Positions 22,878-35,457 are shown, counted from the stretch's first letter. The stretch is 64,000 nt of DNA from Ascarosepion bandense (GCA_037127315.1 JBBBDQ010000913.1:5233501-5297500), one strand, 5' to 3'. Notes: generated by a model not told the origin, from the sequence alone. Made by a program: numbers and translations.

Positions 22878-22918
<41 letters not shown>

Positions 22919-23111
22919 GTACACACAGGCATATATATACGTACACACACACATATATATGCACACACACACACATATATATATGCACACACACATATAT
23001 ATGTGCGCACACACACACACACATATATGTGTGCACACACACACACATATATGTGCGCACACACACATATATGTGCACACACACACACAGACAGGCACAC
23101 ACACACACATT
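22323..23111. repeat. Compound (TA)n/(CA)n microsatellite, about 790 bp
   Basis: Starts with 36 bp of (TA)n, then interspersed ACACAC, ATATAT, ACAGAC and GCACAC runs. All long frames across it on both strands are low-complexity (ICVC/IYIY or HTHT) artefacts. Confidence 0.97.
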
Positions 23112-23476
23112 ATATAAGGGTTGATAAAATTGCTCTAAACCTCACCCAGAAAGAACAGCTATAAATGAACTATCTTGTGGAAACATACTACCCCTTCTTA
23201 TAAAACTTTAAAAATAATTCAGATTTCTGCGCAGGTGAGGCCCATAGCAAAGATGACAGTTGTGCAATAAATCTAAAAATGAATATAAAAGAGCTTTCAT
23301 AAAGTATATTCAAAAGAAAGGTATAACACCCAAGGAAATAAATAAGGGCAGAGTAAAGACACCCCTTCTTATACAACTGTAAAGAAATGGGCAGCAGAAT
23401 TCCAGCAGGACAGGGTCAGCACAGAAGATGACCCTCAGGTAATCAAAAAATCTCAACCACTGATGATCAAATTCTT

Positions 23477-24000
23477 GGGTTTGGTTTGGTTTATTTTGTT
23501 TGACAGTATATCAACCTCAATGAGTTATTTAATGCCAACAAGATTTTTAGGACAGGATACAAATTTCCTTCTGGGACCCAACTAGAGACCTAAGATCAGA
23601 AATAACTTCATGACATTTTCCACTGATCATTTTTCATTGACATATTTTTGATTTGGTTTATTTTGTTTTACAGCATATCGACCTGAATGAGTTATTTAAT
23701 GACAAGATTTTTAGGATAGGTTCATATGAGTAAAATATGTATTCTTTGCAAGAAATTAGTTTATAGATCAGGTTTCATTGACACATTTTTGTAAAGAGGG
23801 TTTTTGTCGAGAGTCAAATGTATTGTGGTCAATTTTTACTATAAAAAACTATTTCTATACTTTCATAGTATTTTGACTCCAGTTTGGGGGTAAACTATTT
23901 GCCCATAGCTGACAGATGCTACCACACTGGGTCAGAGTGGACCTGGAGATATCAGCAATTAAGAGATCAGAGATCTTGTTCATCATCATACCCTGGATTA
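23477..24000 (+). repeat. Interspersed family X, copy 6 (rearranged)
   Basis: The head occurs twice (23490 and 23655: GACAGTATATCAACCTC and TACAGCATATCGACCTG). Only the second continues into the GGGTAAACTATTTGCCC part. Confidence 0.78.
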
Positions 24001-24179
24001 CAAGTTCTTTAAAAACAAACATTTTAGAAAAAAAAACAAAAAAACATTTACTTTGCCAAACAATGTTGATTAAAATATTTTCTTAGAATAAACCACAAAA
24101 GTTTATATACCTCTTTGTTCTTTATTTAAAAGAAATCTTGTGCAAAATAAAAAAAAAAATCTGTTTTTATATGCAAATG

Positions 24180-24410
24180 TAATATTTTACAGTGACCCGA
24201 CAGAAATATGATTGACATCAAAAGCAGAAAACACAAGCGATGGCTGACAAAATTATGATCGGCATAAAAGGTAGAAAACACAAGTGTTGGCCAACAAAAG
24301 TAATCAACATCAAAAGTAAAACCTGTGGGCAATGATCAATGGGGCTATGATCTACATCAAAGGCAGCCGGCTTGAAAGATAATAGCTGGAGAAGATGATT
24401 AACAGCTGTG
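24180..24410. repeat. Imperfect tandem repeat, about 48-bp period
   Basis: GACATCAAAAGCAGAAAACAC, GGCATAAAAGGTAGAAAACAC, AACATCAAAAGTAAAACC and TACATCAAAGGCAGCC start four successive diverged units. Confidence 0.75.
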
Positions 24411-24914
24411 CCTGGCCATAGATGGCACAGTTTATTTAAAAACCCGAAAAGGCAAAATGTGTTGGAATTTCAGGTTATATAAGTTTTGGGTTTTCTGGAC
24501 GAAAACAGAAAGCAGAGAGAGAACAAATAACTCCCACTGGCTAACAACTCCCCAACACAGCCTCTCTTCCTCCTCCACACAACCGTCACTGATGAAATAT
24601 AAAAATACGAGTTCATATTTTTATATATTCAGGTTCTTATTCGTCGCCTGTCAAGATGATGGGTTTTTTCCAGCAGCAGCACTATATAAGATAAATATCA
24701 ATGATGTAAAATGATCTTCTGTTTTTTAAACAGTCAACCAGTTTATTTAAGTAAAACTGATTTCTTTTTTTAAGTAAAAATATAGATATTTTTATAGATG
24801 AATTCCTCCTCAGACAAATTATTTTAGAAACACTGGATTAAATATTTCAGTACAGACATTTTCAAGCATCAGCTTAAAGCTTAAAAAATTTATTTATTTT
24901 AAAGGAAACTGAAA

Positions 24915-25215
24915 CTATCGCGTTGTGGTGCAGTGGATATTAGCTTGGAACAAGAAATTGAAGAACCGAGTTCAAATTCCAGTTGAATTTATTGCATTCA
25001 CTTATGTACAAATACCCTTGAAAAAGGGTATTAATCAATCTCTTCCCTCCAGCTAGGGGTCAAATAACAGGACAGATTGAGTTCTATAGCCTTGGCTGGC
25101 AACCAGTCAACTGCAGAAAGTAATGGCAACCTACTGCGGGATAATTTTTTGCCCAGTCAGTCATGTCTCTTTCGAGACATGATCGCCCAAGTATGTGTCA
25201 TGTATTGCACTGATA
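24915..25215 (+). mobile_element. tRNA-derived SINE abutting the satellite array
   Basis: The head GCGTTGTGGTGCAGTGGATA is intact, box B has C to A changes, and the body and the CTCTTTCGAGACATGATCGC end are present. The last bases run straight into the first satellite monomer at about 25225. Confidence 0.9.
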
Positions 25216-25225
25216 TGTATGCATT

Positions 25226-28200
25226 AATAACAATAATTGACAATGCTTCATCTAAGAAGGCTAACCAGCAGGAGTCATTCAAATTTAGCCATATAGCTAT
25301 ATTCTCTACTTCTACTTCTTATGGATGGGAGTTGCAATAAAAAGCAAGAGAAATGAAGATGAAAGAAATACCAGTGAAAAAATAAATAATAATTGACAAT
25401 GCTTCATCTAAGAAGGCTAACCATCAGGAGTCATTCAAATTTAGCCATATAGCTATATTCTCTACTTCTACTTCTTATGGATGGGAGTTGCAATAAGAAG
25501 CAAGAGAAATGAAGATGAAAGAAATACCAGTGAAAAATGAATAATAATTGCCAATGCTTGATCTAAGAAGGCTAACCAGCAGGAGTGATTCAAATTTAGC
25601 CATATAGCTATATTCTCTACTTCTACTTCTTATGGATGGAAGTTGCAATAAAAAGCAAGAGAAATGAAGATGAAAGAAATACCAGTGAAAAATGAATAAT
25701 AATTGCCAATGCTTGATCTAAGAAGGCTAACCAGCAGGAGTGATTCAAATTTAGCCATATAGCTATATTCTATACTTCTTATGGATGGGAGTTGCAATAA
25801 AAAGTAAGAGAAATGAAGATGAAAGAAATACCAGTGAAAAATGAATAATAATTGCCAATGCTTGATCTAAGAAGGCTAACCAGCAGGAGTCATTCAAATT
25901 TAGCCATATAGCTATATTCTCTACTTCTACTTCTTATGGATGGAAGTTGCAATAAAAAGCAAGAGAAATGAAGATGAAAGAAATACCAGTGAAAAATGAA
26001 TAATAATTGCCAATGCTTGATCTAAGAAGGCTAACCAGCAGGAGTGATTCAAATTTAGCCATATAGCTATATTCTCTACTTCTACTTCTTATGGATGGAA
26101 GTTGCAATAAAAAGCAAGAGAAATGAAGATGAAAGAAATACCAGTGAAAAATGAATAATAATTGCCAATGCTTGATCTAAGAAGGCTAACCAGCAGGAGT
26201 GATTCAAATTTAGCCATATAGCTATATTCTATACTTCTTATGGATGGGAGTTGCAATAAAAAGTAAGAGAAATGAAGATGAAAGAAATACTAGTGAAAAA
26301 TGAATAATAATTGACAATGCTTCATCTAAGAAGGCTAACCAGCAGGAGTGATTCAAATTTAGCCATATAGCTATATTCTATACTTCTTATGGATGGGAGT
26401 TGCAATAAACAGTAAGAGAAATGAAGATGAAAGAAATACTAGTGAAAAATGAATAATAATTGACAATGCTTCATCTAAGAAGACTAACCAGCAGGAGTGA
26501 TTCAAATTTAGCCATATAGCTATATTCTATACTTCTTATGGATGGGAGTTGCAATAAAAAGTAAGAGAAATGAAGATGAAAGAAATACTAGTGAAAAATG
26601 AATAATAATTGACAATGCTTCATCTAAGAAGACTAACCAGCAGGAGTGATTCAAATTTAGCCATATAGCTATATTCTATACTTCTTATGGATGGAGGGAG
26701 TTGCAATAAACAGTAAGAGAAATGAAGATGAAAGAAATACTAGTGAAAAATGAATAATAATTGACAATGCTTCATCTAAGAAGACTAACCAGCAGGAGTG
26801 ATTCAAATTTAGCCATATAGCTATATTCTATACTTCTTATGGATGGGAGTTGCAATAAAAAGTAAGAGAAATCAAGATAAAGAAATACTAGTGAAAAATG
26901 AATAATAATTGCAAATGCTTCATCTAAGAAGGCTAACCAGCAGGAGTGATTCAAATTTAGCCATATAGCTATATTCTCTACTTCTACTTCTTATGGATGG
27001 GACTTGCAATAAAAAGGAAGAGAAATGAAGATGAAAGAAATACTAGTGAAAAATGAATAATAATTGCCAATGCTTGATCTAAGAAGGCTAACCAGCAGGA
27101 GTGATTCAAATTTAGCCATATAGCTATATTCTCTACTTCTACTTCTTATGGATGGGACTTGCAATAAAAAGGAAGAGAAATGAAGATGAAAGAAATACTA
27201 GTGAAAAATGAATAATAATTGCAAATGCTTCATCTAAGAAGGCTAACCAGCAGGAGTGATTCAAATTTAGCCATATAGCTATATTCTCTACTTCTACTTC
27301 TTATGGATGGAAGTTGCAATAAAAAGCAAGAGAAATGAAGATGAAAGAAATACCAGTGAAAAATGAATAATAATTGCCAATGCTTGATCTAAGAAGGCTA
27401 ACCAGCAGGAGTGATTCAAATTTAGCCATATAGCTATATTCTCTACTTCTACTTCTTATGGATGGGAGTTGCAATAAAAAGCAAGAGAAATGAAGATGAA
27501 AGAAATACTAGTGAAAAATGAATAATAATTGCCAATGCTTGATCTAAGAAAGCTAACCAGCAGGAGTGATTCAAATTTAGCCATATAGCTATATTCTCTA
27601 CTTCTACTTCTTATGGATGGAAGTTGCAATAAAAAGCAAGAGAAATGAAGATGAAAGAAATACCAGTGAAAAATGAATAATAATTGCCAATGCTTGATCT
27701 AAGAAGGCTAACCAGCAGGAGTGATTCAAATTTAGCCATATAGCTATATTCTCTACTTCTACTTCTTATGGATGGAAGTTGCAATAAAAAGCAAGAGAAA
27801 TGAAGATGAAAGAAATACCAGTGAAAAATGAATAATAATTGCCAATGCTTGATCTAAGAAGGCTAACCAGCAGGAGTGATTCAAATTTAGCCATATAGCT
27901 ATATTCTCTACTTCTACTTCTTATGGATGGAAGTTGCAATAAAAAGCAAGAGAAATGAAGATGAAAGAAATACCAGTGAAAAATGAATAATAATTGCCAA
28001 TGCTTGATCTAAGAAGGCTAACCAGCAGGAGTGATTCAAATTTAGCCATATAGCTATATTCTCTACTTCTACTTCTTATGGATGGAAGTTGCAATAAAAA
28101 GCAAGAGAAATGAAGATGAAAGAAATACCAGTGAAAAATGAATAATAATTGCCAATGCTTGATCTAAGAAGGCTAACCAGCAGGAGTGATTCAAATTTAG

Positions 28201-28570
28201 CCATATAGCTATATTCTCTACTTCTACTTCTTATGGATGGGAGTTGCAATAAAAAGCAAGAGAAATGAAGATGAAAGAAATACCAGTGAAAAATGAATAA
28301 TAATTGCCAATGCTTGATCTAAGAAGGCTAACCAGCAGGAGTCATTCAAATTTAGCCATATAGCTATATTCTCTACTTCTACTTTTTATGGATGGGAGTT
28401 GCAATAAAAAGCAAGCGAAATGAAGATGAAAGAAATACTAGTGAAAAATGAATAATAATTGACAATGCTTCATCTAAGAAGGCTAACCAGCAGGAGTCAT
28501 TCAAATTTAGCCATATAGCTATATTCTCTACTTTTACTTCTTATGGATGGGAGTTGCAATAAAAAGCAAA
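25226..28570. repeat. Satellite array, about 22 monomers of 149/155 bp
   Basis: The monomer runs from AATAATTGMCAATGCTTSATC to the next one. Starts are at about 25236, 25394, 25549, 25704, 25853 and on to 28459. Long monomers carry TCTCTACTTCTACTTCTTATG; short ones lack 6 bp (TCTATACTTCTTATG). A palindromic TATAGCTATA lies in each. Short forms are mostly contiguous (26163-26910), as are long forms (26911-28570). Monomers differ by a few percent. No frame is conserved. Confidence 0.97.
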
Positions 28571-29140
28571 TGAAACATCAAAAACATTTTTAAAATTAAG
28601 TTTAGCATAGAATGAGGCAAATGAGAAGCTAATCATTTTCAGTTGCCTTACAAACTGTTGCACATAACTGTTCTTTTGTCATCTCACAAGCCAACTAAAC
28701 TGACACAGATCTTTCTTTGCGAGTGTCTTGGCCTATGATTTTAATATTCCTCAAGTCTGATTGGAAAAGGTCAGCCCAGCATTAATACAAGGAATCGGAT
28801 GGGCACAGAGACAGAGAAAGATTATCATCTTGTCTATGTCTGTTGGCAGAAAATCTTTCTGCTTGAATATCAGAGACCAAACAAAGAATGGTCTGATTGC
28901 AAAGAGAATATTCCTGGAACCAAGTTGTCATTGACATTTTCACAAGGTAAACACTGAGGGCCAAATACAATACACTTCAAAGAACCTTGAAGAGCTCTGT
29001 GAATAGTGAATGGTATTAAGTGGAAAACATTGCTTGCAGGTCTTGAGAGCAAAGAGAATCATTTAATTGTCCAGACAGCCATGAGAGACTATTCAGACAG
29101 AGAAACAAAATTCTATTTGTTTATCTTTCTGAGATAAGGT
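28571..29140. other. Unique sequence after the satellite
   Basis: Moderate complexity and no repeat recognised. Two short minus-strand frames (about 60 codons) overlap in different frames and have no recognised similarity. Confidence 0.6.
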
Positions 29141-29284
29141 AGTATTTACAATATTTACATTATTCAGATTATTGTTCTCATCTTTATTGCCATTTGTATG
29201 ATGTTTCAATCATTGTACACTCCGACCTTCTTCAGGTGCTAGGAATTTCAAACTGAGCCTTGTATTCAGTTGTTCTTGTTCTTA

Positions 29285-29600
29285 AGGACACATGGCTCAG
29301 TGGATATAGACGTTGGTTAGTTCCTGTGACTTGACCCAAAGAGTTGTGAGTTCAATACCAACCTACAGCAGTGGTGAACAAGGAACTTACAGGGTTACAG
29401 GGAGATAACTCATGACTACTAAAAGAGGTTCTAGGCAAGGAATAAGAATGATATACCCCAGTGATTGTAGTAAAGGGTTCGGTTCAAAATTTCTAGCACC
29501 TGAATGAAGCCAGAACTGAAACATTGTACAAATGGCAAGAAAGATGAAGACAATAGTCTGAATAATGTAAATACTGTAAAAAAAAATTCCATGACTGAGA
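29285..29600 (+). mobile_element. tRNA-like SINE with inverted flanks
   Basis: ACACATGGCTCAGTGGATATAGAC (box A) and GTTGTGAGTTCAATACC (box B) form a tRNA-like head. The 3' part (29490-29580) has CACCTGAATGAAGCCAG and GACAATAGTCTGAATAATG. An inverted copy of that same segment lies just upstream at 29150-29245, so the element is framed by inverted repeats. The head also occurs as a palindrome at 39962-40042. Confidence 0.65.
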
Positions 29601-29732
29601 TAGATATAATTATATATACATGATGAGTTTTAAAAAAAAACTTAACATTATAACAATTTAAAATTTTTAAAAATGACATGCTCTTTCACAATATTGATAA
29701 TCATGGCTCTCCACAGATTTCTTTTCTTTGAG

Positions 29733-30293
29733 TTTGAGTTTTATTTAATGGCATATCAACCTCTGTTGGTTATTTAATGCCAAAAGGATAGGGTTTTAAG
29801 GTATTTATTTTAATGTTCAGTTATAATCGGTTAAGTGCCATACGTGATACGCGCTTTGGACGATCATGTCTCGAAAGAGACATGACTGATTGAGTAGAAG
29901 ATTATCCCGCAGTAGATTGCCATTGCAGTAGACTGGTTGCTGATCAAGGCTATAGAACCCAATCTGTCCTATTATTTAACCCATAACTGGAGGGAAGAGA
30001 CAGATTAATACCTTTCCAAAGGGTATTTGTGCGTAAGTGAACGCAAGGAATTCAGTTATAGTGAGAAGGTTGATTCAGTCAGATTTTGATGAAAAATTTT
30101 AAAAAATTTTTTTAGTTTTAGAAAACTGAAGATGTCTTCTAGTTTTGTATTCAAAAATGTACTGCTGGTAACAATTTTTTTCCTTCAAAAATGTATATTT
30201 TTTTTATAAAAGTCTGTTTTTATGAATATATTTCTATAAATATTCCCAGTGAGAGGCCTTGCTGCCGGATGCAGTTTACCGTCATACCCAGGA
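29733..30293 (+). repeat. Interspersed family X, copy 7 (split by SINE)
   Basis: GAGTTTTATTTAATGGCATATC to CTTGCTGCCGGATGCAG, with the SINE at 29826-30052 and loss of the CCCATAGCTGGGACC part. Confidence 0.85.
29826..30052 (-). mobile_element. tRNA-derived SINE, 5'-truncated, with target-site duplication
   Basis: Reverse copy lacking the tRNA head, inserted in the 500-bp interspersed repeat. The 10-bp sequence ttcagttata flanks it on both sides, so truncation happened during retroposition rather than later. Confidence 0.9.
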
Positions 30294-30447
30294 CATTTTT
30301 TTCTTTACTATCAACATATTACCGTAAAATATGACATTAAAATCTGAAGGTGCATTAGCATAGAGAAAAGCTAAACAAGAATTAAGAAACACAAAAATTT
30401 TGTTAGAAACAAAAAAAAAAAATATTTAACTTTTAAATAATATCCGT

Positions 30448-30715
30448 AGGATGTGTGTTGTAGAGCAGCGTATATCAACTCAGAAATAGAAATCAGAGAG
30501 CTAAGTTTGAATTCATTGCATTCACTTATAAGCAAACCTTTGGAAAAGGTATTATCCCTCTCCTCTCCCTCCAGCTTTGGGTTAAATACTAGGACAGATT
30601 GTGTTCTATAGCTTTGGTTGGCAACCAGTCTACCACAGAAAACAATGGCATTCAAATGCTGGAAAATCTTTTGCACAGTGAGTAACACATATGGCACTTA
30701 ACTGACAATATCAGT
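30448..30715 (+). mobile_element. tRNA-derived SINE, degenerate
   Basis: GTGTGTTGTAGAGCAGCG head, GAGAGCTAAGTTTGAATTC box B-like, a body with CTACCACAGAAAACAATGGC, then loss of the CGAGACATGATCGC segment before ACATATGGCACTTAACTGAC. Confidence 0.8.
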
Positions 30716-30734
30716 GAATTCTAGACAACCTCCT

Positions 30735-30805
30735 CAAAGATGAAGAGGCTTGAAGAAAAAGAAATATGGTTCTATAAAATGGTACTGAGAATGCCTTGAA
30801 ACAAA
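30735..30805 (+). pseudogene. Short RTE-like LINE fragment
   Basis: Codons give MKRLEEKEIWFYKMVLRMP, parallel to the RTE block before the AP-like C-terminus also seen at 18.98 kb. Confidence 0.6.
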
Positions 30806-30930
30806 TATGTATCTTTCTCCCCAGTAACTTTTTCTCCATTTCCTTCACTCTCAGTAACCCCTTGCATCTTAGTGACTTTGTTACCTTGCACTGCCATTGC
30901 CCTTTACACTATCTTTCTTTCAGTAACGAA

Positions 30931-31428
30931 CTAGCAGTATAGTCCAGCATTGCTTGAGTGTAATAAAAGCTTTAAAACTAATCCATGGTCCTGAAGCTCA
31001 GACTCTTTGAACGTTGGCACGAAAGACTAAAAAGCAATAGTTGTTTCCAGTTAAAGCGAAACCATAAACTGAAAGAAAAATGAATAGATGTAAGTAAAAT
31101 TTTGATTTCCTGGTATTGATATCAAATTTTCTGCACTACTGTAAGAACTGCAACCTTGAAACTTCTGAATATCATTTCTTATGTCTTTGTCTATGAGTGT
31201 AACAAATTTGATTAAAATTGGACCACTCCTTCTATAACCCGATTTTTTCGATTTTCGATATTTATCAGGGGTAGCTCGACACAAAACCTAGCTAAGAACA
31301 CTCGCAGACGCTTATAGTACAACTGTGTAAATTTTCAAGAAAATTGGTTCAGCCGTTTTGGAGTCTATAGGTAACGGACACACACACAAACTTCCATTTA
31401 TAAATAAGTTTAGATAGATAGATTTAGA
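30931..31428 (-). mobile_element. Helitron-like non-autonomous element
   Basis: Reverse copy. CTAGCAGTATAGTCCAGC at 30931 is the complement of the 3' end. The 5' end lies in GATAGATAGATTTAG near 31414-31428. The body is shared with 15177 and 54196. Confidence 0.77.
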
Positions 31429-31721
31429 TTAGGGGGAAACAAAGCAATCAATAACTGAGCAGTGCTAAATAAGAACAAGATGAGATATCCATAGACATGA
31501 ACAGTCAAATGAGAACTATCTACCCCTGTTGATTAAATAAAGGGTTCAGTTTGAAATTTCCTGAAAGTAGGACCACTGCAAAGGTCTCATAAGCCAGCAC
31601 CAAATCTATGATATGACCCTGCCCTGACCTTAATACATCTCAATTTTCATAAGTATTCATATAAAACACAAATTCTATTGCAAGCCAGTTATGTACGAAA
31701 GTGGATCATCTGCAATATCAG

Positions 31722-32005
31722 TCAGTCAGTTAAGTGTCATACATGATACACGCTTGGGTGATCATGTCACAGAAGAAACATGACTGACTGGGCAGAAGTT
31801 TTTCATGCAGTAGGTTGCCATTGCTTTCTGCAGTAGACTGGTTATCAACAAAGGCTTTTGAGCCAAATCTGTCCTGTTATTTAACACATAGCTGGAGGGA
31901 AGAGATTAATACTTTCCCCAAGAGTATTTGTGTGGAAGTGAATGTAACGAATTCAACTAAAATTCAAACTTGACTCTTTCATTTCCTCGTTCCAAATTCT
32001 ACAAC
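31722..32005 (-). mobile_element. tRNA-derived SINE, diverged
   Basis: Reverse copy from CAGTCAGTTAAGTGTCATACA to the box B region (AATTCAAACTTGACTC), with many transitions. The terminal head is partly lost. Confidence 0.85.
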
Positions 32006-32483
32006 CAACCTTATCAGGCACTGAGGCTGAATCATTTGCAGAAGTATAAATATCTTTAAATGTTATAACAACAGCAAGTAAAATGAGTCAAATACTACAG
32101 TGAACATTAGAAAAGAACTCTGACCACTACTGCATCTGCTGTTAATTCATTAGATTTTAGCATTCTGTAGGTGACTTTTTTTTGGCAAGCAAAATGTTAG
32201 ACCTGCCAATGCAAGTTGAATTTGAATTTCATGGCTGTGTGGTCATATCCTTCTATGGCAACATTTAAAACAATCTTGACTGAAATATATGATAAAAGTA
32301 ATACATAAAACACTATATTTTGAGAAGATTCCATATACAATAAAAAGGAAGTAATTTTTCTAAATGATGGCAAGTGCTAAATGTTAGCTGTATTGCATTG
32401 TGGGATATTGCAAACAAGTTTCTGGATTATTTTCTTTGCTGTTGTTATAGTTTCCACTTTGAAAAAAAAATAAGCAAGGATAT

Positions 32484-32668
32484 ATATATTAATCCATCTA
32501 TTCCCTCCAGTTATGAGTTAAACAACAAGACAGATTGGGTTCTATAGTCTTGGTTGGCAGCCAGTCTACCACAGAAACCTAGTGCAGGAAAATCTTCTGC
32601 TCAGTCAGTCATGTCTCTTTCAAGACATGATCGCCCAAGTGTGTATCACTTAACTGACTGACTGTATT
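32484..32668 (+). mobile_element. tRNA-derived SINE, 3' half
   Basis: It starts at TTAATCCATCTATTCCCTCC and keeps the body and complete 3' end (TTTCAAGACATGATCGCCC). There is no tRNA head. Confidence 0.88.
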
Positions 32669-32974
32669 GAAACAAGGTTAAAATGATCTCTTGACTATAC
32701 CCATTTTTCTTTTGGTTCTGAATTCATTTATGGGAAGTAAGGATACAAACAGATAAAGGTGGTTGAGGTCAAGTTAGCCTCATTCTGAGTGAAGAATACC
32801 CAACCTCTACCCCATGAGCAGAGCTGCTAAAACATGTAATTTCACCCAATACCACAAATTGCTACAAAACAAAAACATTACCCCCCCAAAAAAATGTAAT
32901 ATTCTTAAATATCCACGTCGGATTGAGGCCTTCATATAGACATACCACTCAATGCCTTTTATATGCGCATATAT

Positions 32975-33955
32975 TTTTTAATCGTATCACCCTGAGCAAG
33001 GCAGTAATGCCACTGATGTGCATAGGGCTACATAAGAGTAAAAAGATTAGATAGAAGAGAGTGAAGAGAAAGATGAACCAGTTAGAAAAGAGTAAGAGAA
33101 GGATGGGAATACAGGTGTGATGACAGTTGCAAAGGTGAGAGAAAGGAAAGGATACACAGGGTGGTGAAGAAAGAACTAGAGTCAAGTGGTTAAGAGATGA
33201 GTATTGACACTGCATTTAAATTCATGGAGGCTGTAGCCATCAGGAAAGCAAGTTACACAGACGGGAAGTGTGAGAAAAGAAGCTGCAGGAGTAGAATTGT
33301 CATCTGAATTTGGTTGATCTAACTGTGAATGGGTGAGACCCAGTTGTCAGTCTGGTTACATGAGTAAACACCTGTTGCAGAGGCACCAGTGACTTAAGTT
33401 CGTTGGAGCAGAAGCCATGAAAGTATTTATAGAACAGACAAAGGGAAGCCACATCCTGTCGGTGGGCAAGTGGCTGGAGTCGAGCCACCAAGTCGGTACC
33501 TATCACATTACTGATTCTCCTTTGGAGCCTGTCAAGAACACTGAGATGAACAGCAGGGATGCATAACCATATATGGCAGCAATACTCCATGGACGGACGA
33601 ATGGTTGATTTGTATATATGCAGGATGGATTCAGGCGAAAAAATCATCCTAGACTGACACAGTGGCCCAACCTTCCTAGCAGTGGATTTATCTATTGACT
33701 CAATGTAGTGGTTCCACTTGAGATCGGAAGAGAGGGTAAGGCTGAGGAGGCGCAGTGTATTGCTCTCAGGGAGACTCGCTTGGTCCATGCTTATGGGAGG
33801 CAGGAGAGATTGCCTGTGATAAATGACAGACAGCAGCTTGGTTTTAAGACGCATTGAAATTTACAAGCCACTTCTTACCCCAATTTACCACAGAATGTAG
33901 ATCCCTCTCAAGATCAGCAGCAAGATTATGTTTGTCCGCCATGCCGAGTTTTTAT
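32975..33955 (-). mobile_element. LINE fragment with RT C-terminal half
   Basis: Minus-strand frame 33854-33300 is open for 184 residues with LRLLSLTLSSDLKWNHYIES, TIRPSMEYCCHIW and DRLQRRISNVIG, parallel to the 17-kb copy at perhaps 65-70% by eye. The 3' UTR (32975-33290) is present. The element ends at the (TA)n near 33953. Confidence 0.88.
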
Positions 33956-33970
33956 ATATATATATATATA

Positions 33971-34130
33971 AACTGTGCAAAAGTATTAGGGCAAGAAAAG
34001 TACTGTGCAAAAGTATTAGGGCAAGAACTATTTTATGAGACATCATAATAAAGTTTAAAATCACCCCCTGTTCTAACACTTTTGCACACTACCGGTAATG
34101 TGCAAAAGTATTAGGACAGGGGTGATTTTC
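33971..34130. repeat. Clustered Tc1 left-end sequences, partly head to head
   Basis: CTGTGCAAAAGTATTAGGGC occurs at 33973 and 34003. At 34061-34090 and 34097-34126 two ends face each other (ATCACCCCCTGTTCTAAC and its complement) around ACCGGT, a near-perfect palindrome. Confidence 0.82.
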
Positions 34131-34269
34131 CTAAAAACCTCACTGAAATTCAAATACAGGGTGAAAAGCCAAGTAAAATGCTAATAAATATTGATTATTT
34201 AAAACTAGGTGTAAAAAAAATGTATTAAAAAGAAGCTATATTTAATTTTTCCTATTTTCTATGAAACAA

Positions 34270-34480
34270 GTTATTTTGAAACTACTCTATTGAACACCTA
34301 TGGGATATTTTGGATAAAAAAAATTGATAAATCTAATGTTACTTCGCAAGACACTTTGGAAACAAATACAAGCCACTTGGTAGAAGATATCATTAGATAT
34401 ATTGAAGAAGCTTGTGATGTCAATGCTGACAGAATGAAGGCTGTGATCAAAGCAAAAGGCTATTATACTAAATATTAAAT
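34270..34480 (+). pseudogene. Tc1/mariner transposase C-terminal remnant
   Basis: TTGAACACCTATGGGATATT encodes IEHLWDIL, which follows the catalytic Glu in Tc1 transposases. The frame to 34478 ends in VIKAKGYYTKY, the usual Tc1 C-terminus. The upstream part is lost; it lies between Tc1 end sequences at 34061-34125 and 34566-34835. Confidence 0.85.
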
Positions 34481-34565
34481 TTATTTTGTAACAAGTATTT
34501 TTTTCTTGTTAAAGCACTTGTTGAGTAAATCAAATAAAATAACTTTAATTAAATTGTTTATTTTC

Positions 34566-34840
34566 TGTCAATATGCCTCATAAAAGATAAAACAGTTCTT
34601 GTCCTAATACTTTTGCACAGTACTGTATATATATATATATATATATTAGGTGCTATTGGTAAATTGTCGCAATTATTTTGATGCCTCATAAAAGATAAAA
34701 TAGTTCTTGTCCTAATACTTTTGCACAGTACTGTATATATACTAGGTGCGATTGGTAAATTGTCGCAATTATTTTGATGCCTCAGTAAAGATAAAATAGT
34801 TCTTGTCCTAATACTTTTGCACAGTACTGTGTATGTATAT
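34566..34840. repeat. Tc1 right end present three times in tandem
   Basis: The unit with GTTCTTGTCCTAATACTTTTGC and ACAGTACTGTATAT, plus a linker GGTGCGATTGGTAAATTGTCG, recurs at about 34590, 34707 and 34800 with a period near 100-118 bp. Confidence 0.8.
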
Positions 34841-35286
34841 AATTTGACAAATACTGAAAATTTATTCATGAGACCTTGTTTAATGATAATCACCCAATAG
34901 CTTAACAGATAAGAAAGCTTTTATTGAACTGTTCAAAGAGACACGGCTTCAATTGTTGTTGTTTGCAATAATGGGGGAATTTTGCTCCCTATCTTAAAGA
35001 AATGTTTTATTTCTTTTTTTTTTTTTTTTTTGTATTTTTTCTTTGTATACTTGTTTTCTTTTTGCTCCAATTACTTTTTTCTTTTCCTTTTTTCTTTTCC
35101 TCTTTCTTAATTCGCTTTTTTCATCTGATCATTTTTCTCTTTTTTCTTTTTTCATTTTCCTACTTTTTACCTGTTCTTTACTTTACCCTTTTTTCATCCA
35201 AATGTTACTGAGCTGTCAGAGTGGGTCCAAAGGTTAGAGATTAACAAGCTTTCAGAGGTGCATTTGTACAAATAAACCATTGCCTA

Positions 35287-35395
35287 AAATATGCTATGGG
35301 CACCTTGGCGTGGTGCAATGTTTAGCAAGCTTGTCTCGCTAAAATCATTATAACTGAGTAGTGAGTTCGATCCTCACTAGGTACCTCCTACTTTC
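35287..35395 (+). mobile_element. tRNA-like SINE head of a second type
   Basis: GGCACCTTGGCGTGGTGCAA looks like a tRNA acceptor stem plus box A. GTGAGTTCGATCCTCACTAG about 60 bp later is a near-perfect box B with T-arm, followed by GTACCTCCT. The cloverleaf is recognisable but the acceptor stem is imperfect. It is not a functional tRNA. The body shared with 5S-SINEs follows at 35460. Confidence 0.65.
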
Positions 35396-35457
35396 AGCCG
35401 TGTGTCACAAACAAAAACAACAATTATTATACGAAGAAAAAAAAATACAAAAAAAAA

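Noticed and set aside
22303..23124. Overlapping open frames of 227-273 codons on both strands
   Set aside because: They are translations of (TA)n/(CA)n repeats, low complexity in every frame.
25226..28570. Regular repeats suggestive of a CRISPR array
   Set aside because: Whole monomers repeat with no unique spacers, and the genome is eukaryotic.
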